Source: Leptospirales bacterium
GTDB taxonomy: Bacteria; Spirochaetota; Leptospiria; Leptospirales; Leptonemataceae
Length of the DNA stretch: 64,000 nucleotides
Direction of reading: 5' to 3'
Assembly (NCBI GenBank): GCA_019694685.1
Contig: JAIBBM010000009.1
Span: 39,373 to 103,372 of the forward strand
The translations under genes and the position numbers were made by a program. The notes beneath the pieces were generated by a model. The model did no database searches. It worked only from the letters and a program-made list of their open reading frames with translations, and was not told where the DNA came from. Within the stretch, counting starts at the first letter, position 1. The number at the start of each line of letters is the position of its first letter. Positions 45,105-52,852 of the stretch are shown in pieces.

Positions 45105-45899
45105 TCAGGGCAGGACTCGAACGAGTTCTGGATCCACAGTATCCGGGATTTTGCAGGCCTCGCGGGACAGAATTTCAGTCTTGATGCCCCGACGATAAAA
45201 CAGACAATTTGGCTCGCCTCTTTTGAGTGCGCTCGTGAAAAAGAGACCAACATATTCAATAGAAGGTTCATCGCCCAGGAACTCTGATCTTTCGAGCAAA
45301 CCACCATCCAATCTGTTAAAAACGAAGCGAAGAGTGTGTGGTTGTGCGTTCTGCTTGATATCTACGTGTACCAGACGTGATCTCCAGGCCCCTTTTTCGT
45401 GCGAAATAGACCAGGCGCGAAACACAGTGACATTTTTCTGATCCAGACGAATGGTCACGCTGCGAAGATATTGATTCAAAAACCAGTTCACTGCTATGAT
45501 TGGCTGATGCTTATCATTGAAGCGCCCGTAAAATATCAGCTCCCGTGCCTCATTCCAGTTGCAGACCAGTCCCGGGTTCTTTTCTTCCGCGAAGCCGCCT
45601 ATGGTGTAGGCATCATGTCCGAGAAAACTGCCACGCACAGCTCGATCCAGCTTGCATTCCTTTTCAGAAAGAGCTCGCAGGGCGCGAACATCGTTCGGAG
45701 AAACAACTTCATAGGCGGAACGAATTCGCTCTGCCGCGTTCTCATCGTAAAAGCCCCAGATTGGATCGGGGAGCCGCGTCTTCTGGGGAGCAACGCAAAA
45801 AGAAATGAAAGAAAGCGCACCATAAACCGCCAGCCGGTGGCAAAAGAAGGCAGCTGCTTTCTGACTGACAGCGCGCGGGTTGATCACAGGTTTGGTCAT
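45105..45899 (-). CDS. Secreted/lipoprotein-like protein, paralogue A
   Basis: About 264 residues from the ATG at 45899. A hydrophobic segment near residues 18-35 ends in SFISFC; Phe before the Cys makes the lipobox doubtful, so simple export or anchoring is also possible. The body shares ordered motifs with the protein at 47784: FLG, C.WN..REL...G, R.W......W.S.LV...I, VF.R..G.L..R...LG and a late Cys-x-F. No known family. It lies beside the first TRL-like gene in the same orientation. Its start codon overlaps that of the next gene on the plus strand (CATG). Confidence 0.65.
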   Translation of the reverse strand: MTKPVINPRAVSQKAAAFFCHRLAVYGALSFISFCVAPQKTRLPDPIWGFYDENAAERIRSAYEVVSPNDVRALRALSEKECKLDRAVRGSFLGHDAYTIGGFAEEKNPGLVCNWNEARELIFYGRFNDKHQPIIAVNWFLNQYLRSVTIRLDQKNVTVFRAWSISHEKGAWRSRLVHVDIKQNAQPHTLRFVFNRLDGGLLERSEFLGDEPSIEYVGLFFTSALKRGEPNCLFYRRGIKTEILSREACKIPDTVDPELVRVLP

Positions 45900-46458
45900 G
45901 CACATACGCGTCATTTTTCTTGCTCTTCTCGTTTCAACGATCACTGGATGCTGGTCGAGCAGGATTTCCCGGGGGAACTACCGCGAATATCCATTTTACG
46001 AACTGCCGCCTTACTCCAGCTCGAGAGACGCTTTGTATGTTTTGACTCTTCCTCCCTGTGCCAAAGAAAGCCAGATTCGAGAAGTGCTCTCTGCGAACTT
46101 TCGGATGGGCTACGAAATGGACTACTTAACGTCTCAAAAGGATCTTCCTGAAAACATTCGCGTATCGCGCAGCCCTGGAACCGTTTACTATACCTTTCCT
46201 GTGCGCGTAAAGGGCGCAGGCGTTGTGGGCATTCAACTCGAAGCTTCCTTTAGAAAGCGCGACCTGTCCACGGAGGGTGTTGTGTTTCGCATATCCCCCA
46301 AAGAATACCCGGCGGGCCAGGTTCATATCTTCGAACTGGCATGCCCCGCAGAAAAGAAAATCACTCTGCACTATGAAACAGAGTCCGTCGAGAAATTCAG
46401 AAAAAGACCGGATGCAATCCCGGATAACATTCGCGGCGTGCTCAAAAATCCACAATGA
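45898..46458 (+). CDS. Small lipoprotein of unknown function
   Basis: 186 residues from the ATG at 45898; a TTG six codons earlier is possible. The signal peptide ends in the lipobox ITGC (Cys18). The mature part begins with a short basic stretch and contains a Tyr/Pro-rich EYPFYELPPYS and a beta-rich domain. No family recognised. It overlaps the ankyrin gene by 4 bp (ATGA), so the two are cotranscribed. Confidence 0.75.
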   Translation: MHIRVIFLALLVSTITGCWSSRISRGNYREYPFYELPPYSSSRDALYVLTLPPCAKESQIREVLSANFRMGYEMDYLTSQKDLPENIRVSRSPGTVYYTFPVRVKGAGVVGIQLEASFRKRDLSTEGVVFRISPKEYPAGQVHIFELACPAEKKITLHYETESVEKFRKRPDAIPDNIRGVLKNPQ

Positions 46459-47399
46459 CGCGCAAAACGTTCCGCATCGTTCCATCGATTTTCCTTTTGT
46501 GGTCTCTGATATCTTGCAGCACGGACCGCGAAATGATTCGCTCCACTTCCGCGCACAAAGAAGACCGACTCATTGAACTGCTCGACCAGGGCGGAAATGC
46601 AAAACTACGCGATAAGAGCGGAGAACCCATCATCAGCCTGGCCATACGATCTGGCAGTGACATCAGAGCCATCGAAAGCCTGCTTTCGCACGGAGCGAGC
46701 GCAGATGAGGCAAACTCCTATGGAAAGACACCTTTGATGTGGGCCGCAGAAACGAATCGAGTCGATGTGATGAAGCTGCTCCTTGCGAAAGGAGCACACG
46801 TCGATGCAAGAGCGCGCGAAGGCTGGTCTGCTCTGTTTTACGCGGCACAGGCGGATAAGGTGGAAGCCGCAGAATTTCTTCTTTCAAAAGGCGCGGATTT
46901 CAAAACGCCAGATTCAGCAGGACGCACCTGTCTGATGAATGCGGCAAACGTCGGCAGCGAAAGACTTGTGAATAAGTTCCTGGACCTGGGTGCAGATATC
47001 AAAGCACGAACCGCATCCAAACGAAATGCATTCGTCTGGGCAGCAGATGAAAGGCAAACAAACATCATGCTTCTCTTGCTTCGCCGGGGAACTCCGATCA
47101 ACGAAGCAGACATTGGCGGGATGACTCCTCTGTACTACGCGACCGCCCTTCCCTCCATGGAAGTGACTCTAGATCTATTGAACCGAGGAGCGAATCCGAA
47201 CATTGCATCTAGCATGGGAAGAACTCCGCTCATGAATGTAGCGCGAATGGGAAGACTGGATATAGTTAAGCTGCTCGTAGAAAGAGGAGCAGATGTGAAT
47301 ATGAGAGACTGGTTTAGAAAATCAGCAATCGTACTCGCCCGCAATGAAGGTCACCTGGACGTAGTCCAGTATCTGCGCTCCAAAGGGGCGGTAGATTAG
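46455..47399 (+). CDS. Ankyrin-repeat lipoprotein
   Basis: 314 residues. The signal peptide ends in the lipobox LISC (Cys21). About eight ankyrin repeats follow, for example YGKTPLMWAAETNRVDVMKL, EGWSALFYAAQADKVEAAEF and MGRTPLMNVARMGRLDIVKL. The repeats are regular and intact. Ankyrin lipoproteins bind partner proteins; here the partner is probably in the envelope. It begins inside the stop of the previous lipoprotein gene and ends 11 bp before the converging second TRL-like gene. Confidence 0.93.
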   Translation: MTRKTFRIVPSIFLLWSLISCSTDREMIRSTSAHKEDRLIELLDQGGNAKLRDKSGEPIISLAIRSGSDIRAIESLLSHGASADEANSYGKTPLMWAAETNRVDVMKLLLAKGAHVDARAREGWSALFYAAQADKVEAAEFLLSKGADFKTPDSAGRTCLMNAANVGSERLVNKFLDLGADIKARTASKRNAFVWAADERQTNIMLLLLRRGTPINEADIGGMTPLYYATALPSMEVTLDLLNRGANPNIASSMGRTPLMNVARMGRLDIVKLLVERGADVNMRDWFRKSAIVLARNEGHLDVVQYLRSKGAVD

Positions 47400-47410
47400 T
47401 TGCAGAACAA

Positions 47411-47785
47411 TCAATCGCCGTTGGCGATGGTGCAGGTCTTCGCGTACACGCTACCGAGCAGGTTTTCAATTCTGTAGTCTACGGACTTCACAGTGCTGAT
47501 ACCACCGATCGCAGCCGCAGCCTTGATGCTTGCGTCTCCGCTGGAAATAATGTTGAAGTATGCTGTAACGCATGCTTCTCCAGTGCGTCCGCCCACGGCA
47601 GTTACTGCTGGAATGTCACGATTCAGAGTTGTATTCTGCATCACAGATCCGCTGGGTGCAACATAGCCACCGGATTGATTGGTGGAGCACTGGATCAGGA
47701 ACAGAGCAAGTGAAAATGCGAAAATGGCTTTCAAGGAGTACCTCACGAAATTCTTTTTGAAGCAAGGTGATGGCTGGAGTTTCAT
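47411..47785 (-). CDS. TRL-like family lipoprotein 2
   Basis: About 124 residues from the ATG at 47785; a GTG at 47746 would give a shorter, cleaner signal peptide. The lipobox is LIQC. The TRL-like core is FNIISSGDASIKAAAAIGG then STVKSVDY, aligned with the core of the protein at 44608. A Cys before the core and one near the end are conserved between the two. Function unknown. The start overlaps the divergent gene at 47784 (CATG). Confidence 0.82.
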   Translation of the reverse strand: MKLQPSPCFKKNFVRYSLKAIFAFSLALFLIQCSTNQSGGYVAPSGSVMQNTTLNRDIPAVTAVGGRTGEACVTAYFNIISSGDASIKAAAAIGGISTVKSVDYRIENLLGSVYAKTCTIANGD

Positions 47786-48515
47786 GTGCAATCAAAAAAC
47801 CGGGCCCAGAATTCTGGCATGTGCCCTCTCCTTTCTGTGCGCATGCACAACCACACGGGTGACACATGAAAATCGGTCTCCCGCTTCTGGCCCGGATCCA
47901 GTACAACTTTACAAACTGAAAGTACACTACGAAGACTTGCCTGCGGCGATCATGCAAAGAGTCAGAGCACGGGCCCTGGCAAATTGCAGGTTCGAAGAAG
48001 CGACAAAGACCGAATTTCTCGGACGAGCACAATACAGATCAGGTCCATTTGAGGGAAACGTTCCGGTCGGGAAGATTTGCCTGTGGAATTTTGAACGCGA
48101 ACTCTTCCAGGAGGGTGCCTACGACCGCCAGGGAGCGCTCGCTGGAACTGCTACGCACTGGTATGGAGAAAGATTGAGACAGTATCGACGCAGGATAGGA
48201 GCTACAGAAATCAGCCGATCCTGGTACTGGACTGCGAATGGCGGGAAATGGACTTCAGTGCTTGTAGAGCTCAGCATTGTGGATCACGCGAAGAACAGAA
48301 GAATCGACTATGTCTTCTCCAGAGATGGATCTTTCCTGGTCTCGAGACGCGAAACCCTGGGCGAAAAAAAATCGGGACTTCAGTACAACGCAGTCGATTC
48401 GAGGGGTAAGAGCTGTGTATTCGTGGATGCGCTGGGAAGTGAAAGGGAAATAGCTCTTCCCTGTCCTCTTCCGCCTTCTGATGTCATCTCCGGCGGAGAG
48501 TCTTTCGAGGATTAG
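47784..48515 (+). CDS. Lipoprotein, paralogue B of the protein at 45105
   Basis: 243 residues from the ATG at 47784, with GGAG five bases upstream. The signal peptide ends in the lipobox LCAC. The mature part shares the motif order of the protein at 45105, including FLG, C.WNFERELF, W.S.LVEL, DYVFSRDGS, RRETLG and a late Cys-Val-Phe. This is a likely local duplication. No family recognised. The last 4 bases overlap the converging gene. Confidence 0.75.
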   Translation: MCNQKTGPRILACALSFLCACTTTRVTHENRSPASGPDPVQLYKLKVHYEDLPAAIMQRVRARALANCRFEEATKTEFLGRAQYRSGPFEGNVPVGKICLWNFERELFQEGAYDRQGALAGTATHWYGERLRQYRRRIGATEISRSWYWTANGGKWTSVLVELSIVDHAKNRRIDYVFSRDGSFLVSRRETLGEKKSGLQYNAVDSRGKSCVFVDALGSEREIALPCPLPPSDVISGGESFED

Positions 48516-49039
48516 TTTCCCTTCTTTATAGATAGAACGTCAGCTTTACCAAAAACGAGAGTCTTTCCGTCTCTCGTAGTCATCACGATAGAATCCGCAG
48601 TGACTGCTGCCTTGACTCCAGCGAACACCTGGCCATTCTTCAGCGTCACTGTATCTGTGAATCCAGTGAGCACTGGCTGCGCTACATAGCCCGGACGATT
48701 TTTCAAGAAAGGAGCGAGATCCACAATCTGCGTCTCTTTGAAAGGAGCAATCCAGAGCCAGGTAACAAAGAGCGAGACATAGCCAAGCAGGAAGTAGCCA
48801 ACAGAAAAACGGCGCTCCATTCTCTGCTGGGTGACCATTTCACCGCCTTTCTGAAACGTAAGGAGAGCGTCCGCGAATATGCTGGAGCCAGTTTCAAAAG
48901 TGGCTTCCCCTACACCGCGTTCTTTTCCTTCGTAGATGATGGAAACGCCGGCACCGACTGGAGTGGTCTTCACAGTGACAACGGTGGCACAGGATGCCAG
49001 GACCTGGAGTATTAATAAGACTGATATGATTTTGCGCAC
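48512..49039 (-). CDS. Lipoprotein with PEGA-like start and two-helix hairpin
   Basis: 175 residues with a GTG start. The signal peptide ends in the lipobox LASC (Cys17). A short segment TVVTVKTTPVGAGVSI resembles a PEGA beta-strand repeat. A hydrophobic stretch (about 80-105) follows, then a beta-rich C-terminal part. The GTG directly follows an 11-bp inverted repeat, leaving no room for a ribosome site. Family not certain. It is downstream of fliH on the same strand. Confidence 0.7.
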   Translation of the reverse strand: MRKIISVLLILQVLASCATVVTVKTTPVGAGVSIIYEGKERGVGEATFETGSSIFADALLTFQKGGEMVTQQRMERRFSVGYFLLGYVSLFVTWLWIAPFKETQIVDLAPFLKNRPGYVAQPVLTGFTDTVTLKNGQVFAGVKAAVTADSIVMTTRDGKTLVFGKADVLSIKKGN

Positions 49040-49066
49040 GGTCTACGGTGTAGAGCACCGTAGACC
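49040..49066. repeat. Perfect 11-bp inverted repeat with 5-base loop
   Basis: GGTCTACGGTG at 49040-49050 and CACCGTAGACC at 49056-49066 are exact reverse complements, separated by TAGAG. It lies between the fliH stop and the GTG of the lipoprotein and reaches the GTG itself. It could be the end of the fliH transcript, an operator, or an RNA hairpin that hides the start of the next gene. No T-run follows on the minus strand. Confidence 0.8.
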
Positions 49067-49081
49067 AGGACAACCATTTTT

Positions 49082-50020
49082 CTATTTGCCTGTCATGGGC
49101 TGCGCATTGCGAATCGCTTCTTCGATTTCCTTCAGCTGCGTAGAAATACGAGCGTCGATCGATCCAACATCCGTCTCGATGATACATCCGCCGCGGTCGA
49201 TGCGGGAATCCTCGTAAATGTTTACCTTCCGCAGTGATTCCATCATCTTGATGAGTTCGTCCTTGTGCGCGGTTGTAAGTTCCAGGTCCGCAAAGTTGAC
49301 CCGTATATCCACACGGTCACGATCCTTGATCCGCTTGAGAGCTTCACGGATGTTGTTGAGCACCACTTCTTTCCGTTCGGCCACTTCGTCTTTGATCACC
49401 TTGCGGGCAACCATGAGAATCATGTCCACCATCTGCTTTTCTGATGCTGCAATGATTTCTTCACGCACGTCAATCGCCTGGCCTACGATGGTTCCAATGC
49501 GGTCAATGAGACGTCGAACTTCGGACTGGCCCCTTTTGAAACCAACTTCGCGACCTGCATCGTAACCTTTTGTGTACGCCTCGTGTTCGATTTCGTTCAC
49601 GCGCATGTCCGCTTCTTTGATCAGACGTTCTACTTCCAGTTTGGCTCTTTCTACGAGCTGTTCTGCATTTACGCGCGCCGTTTCTTCTTCACGCTTTGCT
49701 TTTTCTTTTGATTCCTGGATGAGATTGAATGCTACGCTCTTGCCTTCTTCTTCAATGGCGCGGGCGCGTTCATGCGCCTCTTCGAGCATCTTCTGAATCT
49801 TTTCTTCGGTTTCCTTACGATATCTTTCGAGCTCTGCCTCGATCTCTTCGATCGTCGGGCCGTGGTATTGCTCGATTACGTTTCCTTCCGAGTCTACCTC
49901 GTATTCGTCTGTATCTTCGATTCCCTGGAACTTCTTGTATTTATCCGGAATCTCAAGCTCGACCAGATCGCGTGCTGCCGCAATCTGCGCCGGTTTGAAT
50001 ACGAGTTTGCCTGTAGCCAT
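49082..50020 (-). CDS. fliH: Flagellar assembly protein FliH
   Basis: 312 residues from the ATG at 50020. FliH binds the export ATPase FliI and controls it at the base of the flagellar motor. The N-terminal third has the acidic start (DTDEYEVDSEGNV), then long Glu/Lys/Arg coiled coils (about 60-160) and the globular FliH end with GFKRGQSEVRRLIDRIG and DRGGCIIETDVGSIDARIS. The long N-terminal region is typical of spirochaetes. No other flagellar gene is adjacent, although fliF, fliG and fliI often are. Confidence 0.92.
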   Translation of the reverse strand: MATGKLVFKPAQIAAARDLVELEIPDKYKKFQGIEDTDEYEVDSEGNVIEQYHGPTIEEIEAELERYRKETEEKIQKMLEEAHERARAIEEEGKSVAFNLIQESKEKAKREEETARVNAEQLVERAKLEVERLIKEADMRVNEIEHEAYTKGYDAGREVGFKRGQSEVRRLIDRIGTIVGQAIDVREEIIAASEKQMVDMILMVARKVIKDEVAERKEVVLNNIREALKRIKDRDRVDIRVNFADLELTTAHKDELIKMMESLRKVNIYEDSRIDRGGCIIETDVGSIDARISTQLKEIEEAIRNAQPMTGK

Positions 50021-50178
50021 ACGATTCCTAGCCTGCTTGCTTCGTTCTAATGTACAAGGCTTTTTTGGCCCTGGCTCTAATATCGGCCAATTTTTACAGA
50101 TCAAAGAGCCGGCCAGGCACCCATCGGTCAAAAGGCGAAAGTCCTTGTCCGGGCCCCTGAGCACAAAAACGATGCAGC

Positions 50179-50952
50179 ATGAGCCTACTGATCGAAGAAA
50201 GAATCGAGCATACCATAAGACTGCGCTTGAATAGACCTGACGCGCTCAATGCAATGAGTCGCGAGCTTCTGGCATTGCTCGAGACCAGAATCCAGGCGCT
50301 CTCTGTGGACCCGGCCATACGAGCTCTGGTTCTAACGGGGTCCGGACGGTCTTTCTGCACAGGTGCCGATCTCAAAGAAAGAGCATCCATGAGCCCGCCA
50401 GAAGTGCGCGATTTTCTCATCCGAGTCGGTCATATCTTCCAGGCCATTGAATCCTTTCCCTGTCCTGTCATCTGCGGCATCAACGGCTTCGCACTCGGAG
50501 GCGGCCTCGAGCTGGCTCTGGCATGCGACTTTCGAATCGCCCAGACGGATGCGCTCCTCGGGCTTACAGAAACTTCTCTGGGAATCATACCGGGTGCCGG
50601 TGGCACTCAAAGGCTGCCCAGACTCATTGGAGTGTCCCGTGCGAAAGCCCTCATATTCACCGCACGCAAAGTCGGCGCATCCGAAGCATTGAGCATGGGT
50701 CTGGTTGATTCTGTCGTAAACGCGGAAAAACTCGATGAAGCTTGCGTCGAACTGGCCAGCTCAATTTCAAAAAATGCTCCCATTGCGGTTCGATCTGCAA
50801 AGTTTGCCATAAACGCAGGCGCGAATGTAGACCTGTCCACTGGCCTGGCAATCGAGAGAAATGCATACGAAATTACAATTCCAACGAAGGACAGAATCGA
50901 AGCACTTCATGCGTTCCGCGAAAAGAGAGCAGCCAGGTTCACCGGCGAATAG
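50179..50952 (+). CDS. Enoyl-CoA hydratase/isomerase family protein
   Basis: 257 residues, typical of the crotonase fold. The oxyanion-hole blocks are SFCTGADLKE and NGFALGGGLELALACD. Both catalytic Glu positions are present, in GGGLELAL and LTETSLGIIPGAGGTQRL, as in true hydratases. It hydrates enoyl-CoA in fatty-acid or branched-chain amino-acid breakdown. Single gene, followed 36 bp later by dcd. Confidence 0.93.
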   Translation: MSLLIEERIEHTIRLRLNRPDALNAMSRELLALLETRIQALSVDPAIRALVLTGSGRSFCTGADLKERASMSPPEVRDFLIRVGHIFQAIESFPCPVICGINGFALGGGLELALACDFRIAQTDALLGLTETSLGIIPGAGGTQRLPRLIGVSRAKALIFTARKVGASEALSMGLVDSVVNAEKLDEACVELASSISKNAPIAVRSAKFAINAGANVDLSTGLAIERNAYEITIPTKDRIEALHAFREKRAARFTGE

Positions 50953-50988
50953 TAGAGAAACAACAACTGAAGCATACAGAGGCAAGAG

Positions 50989-51522
50989 ATGATCTTAACG
51001 GGGCCGGAAATTGTTCGCAGGATGGGAACAGAAATCAAGATCGAACCATTCGATGCGTCTCTGATCAATCCGAATTCATACAACCTCAGACTCAATGACG
51101 AGCTGATGATCTACAAAGAGCGAGCGCTCGACATGAAGAAGCCGGCGCAAACAGAAATGATCAAGATCCCACCGGAAGGGATCGTCATTGAGCCTGGAAC
51201 TCTCTATCTTGGTAGAACAGTTGAGTATACGGAAACATTCAATCTGGTGCCCATGCTCGAAGGCAGATCTTCCATTGGAAGACTCGGTCTATTCGTGCAC
51301 GTAACTGCCGGGTTTGGTGATGTTGGGTTTCGCGGATTCTGGACTCTGGAAATTTCTGCCATCCAGCCCATTCGCATTTATCCTTTTGTTCCCATCTGTC
51401 AGATTTTTTATCATACTATAGAAGGCGAAGTGCTCGAGTACAAGTCAGGAAAATACCAGAACAACACTGGCATCCAGCCCAGCCTTCTGTTCAAGGAACT
51501 AGAAAAGAACAATGCGACTTAG
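50989..51522 (+). CDS. dcd: dCTP deaminase
   Basis: 177 residues, near the usual 190. It deaminates dCTP to dUTP for thymidylate synthesis. Landmarks are the N-terminal [23 protein letters not shown], the catalytic-region [20 protein letters not shown] and [17 protein letters not shown], and the C-terminal [12 protein letters not shown]. These are the dCTP deaminase, not dUTPase, forms. It overlaps cysE by 11 bp. Confidence 0.92.
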   Translation: MILTGPEIVRRMGTEIKIEPFDASLINPNSYNLRLNDELMIYKERALDMKKPAQTEMIKIPPEGIVIEPGTLYLGRTVEYTETFNLVPMLEGRSSIGRLGLFVHVTAGFGDVGFRGFWTLEISAIQPIRIYPFVPICQIFYHTIEGEVLEYKSGKYQNNTGIQPSLLFKELEKNNAT

Positions 51523-52108
51523 AATTGTCGAAGACGTACGCTCCATCTTTCGAAATGACCCGGCAGCCAGAGGACTTGAGTTTTTGCTCTATCCATGTCT
51601 GCATGCGATTTTCTGGCACAGGCTAGTTTGCCATCCACTCTACAACGTAGGTCTGCGATTCTTCGCGCGCTTCTTCTCTCAGATGTCCAGGTTCTTCACC
51701 GGAATCGAAATCCATCCGGGTGCGAAAATTGACGGCGGATTCTTCATCGATCATGGAATGGGTGTAGTGATCGGAGAAACGGCGATCATTGGCAGGGACT
51801 GTATGATGTTTCACGGAGTCACCCTGGGTGGAACCGGCAAACACAAAGGGAGAAGACATCCCATCATTGGAAATGATGTGCTCATTGGCACTCATGCCAC
51901 TCTTCTCGGGCCCATTCACGTAGGCGATCATGCGCGAATTGGAGCGGAAACTGTAATCATCAACCGGGACGTGCCTGCCAACTGTACTGTGGTCGGAACT
52001 CCGGGAAAAATCGTCAAACAGGGCAACAAAAAACTGAAAAGACCGGAGTCCCTTCCGATCAGCCAGTATCGCGTGGAAGAGCTCGAGGCGGAAAAGAATG
52101 GAACTTGA
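51512..52108 (+). CDS. cysE: Serine O-acetyltransferase
   Basis: 198 residues, the short form also found in Gram-positive bacteria. It acetylates serine to O-acetylserine, the substrate of CysK (13420). The N-terminal part has the [15 protein letters not shown] block, then the left-handed beta-helix with [18 protein letters not shown] and [13 protein letters not shown] with the catalytic His, and the end GTPGKIVKQ. It is translated with dcd through the overlap. Confidence 0.94.
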   Translation: MRLRIVEDVRSIFRNDPAARGLEFLLYPCLHAIFWHRLVCHPLYNVGLRFFARFFSQMSRFFTGIEIHPGAKIDGGFFIDHGMGVVIGETAIIGRDCMMFHGVTLGGTGKHKGRRHPIIGNDVLIGTHATLLGPIHVGDHARIGAETVIINRDVPANCTVVGTPGKIVKQGNKKLKRPESLPISQYRVEELEAEKNGT

Positions 52109-52144
52109 CGCCGGCACCGTTTTGCCTTATAATGAAAGCCTCTA

Positions 52145-52852
52145 GTGAGCGGAATGCTTGAGTTTTATCGCGGCAATTCGGAAACACCATCCGGAAGCCT
52201 TCTGTTTTACTGCCGGGTGCGCGGGCCCAATCCTTTTTCGCCCGACGCGAAGCTCCTGGTCTGCCATGTGGTGGTCAGCTACCTGGGTGTGCGAAACAAC
52301 AATTTCCCGGTCGTAGTATTTCCCCCGTCAGCTCTTACCTCAGAAGAGGAATTCTTTGAACTGTTAGATCTGGACGAAGACAGCGATGTAGTTCGCCTCG
52401 AAGATTTCGAAATTCCGGAAGGAAAGCCAGAAGCGGACTACATGAGTGAACGCCTGGAGCGTTTCAATGACCGGGTTTATGAATATGTGGAAATCTATCG
52501 CAAGCAGCTGGATAGAAAGCGCAAAAAACACGGGCAGCAAAGACTGCCGCTTTTTCCCGAACAGCCTCTCTTGATTCAAGCACCGGACATGGACGATGCG
52601 CATGCCATCGCAACCATTGAGCAGGCAATCACGGACGGGCTTCAAAGCAAGGAAAGCATCCAGGCCGCGGTTGAATTTCTAAAGCACCAGCACCCGCAAC
52701 TCGATATGATCAACCTCGAAAGCGCGGTCAACCAGGAAGACCTGAAACTCAGTGCTCTGTACCTGGACAAGTTCAAGGCAATTCTCGAGGAGAAGTACGA
52801 GGATGCCGCTCGCATTCAGGTCCAAATTCGAAACTTCAATCCAGCTGGATGA
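52145..52852 (+). CDS. Unknown protein with UVR-like C-terminal helix pair
   Basis: 235 residues from the GTG at 52145 (ATG at 52154 is an alternative). The N-terminal half is beta-rich; a basic coiled region RKQLDRKRKKHG follows. The C-terminal segment YLDKFKAILEEKYEDAARI resembles the UVR helix motif of UvrB and UvrC. Such motifs usually mediate protein-protein contacts. No other family recognised. It overlaps the aldo/keto reductase by 4 bp (ATGA). Confidence 0.7.
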   Translation: MSGMLEFYRGNSETPSGSLLFYCRVRGPNPFSPDAKLLVCHVVVSYLGVRNNNFPVVVFPPSALTSEEEFFELLDLDEDSDVVRLEDFEIPEGKPEADYMSERLERFNDRVYEYVEIYRKQLDRKRKKHGQQRLPLFPEQPLLIQAPDMDDAHAIATIEQAITDGLQSKESIQAAVEFLKHQHPQLDMINLESAVNQEDLKLSALYLDKFKAILEEKYEDAARIQVQIRNFNPAG

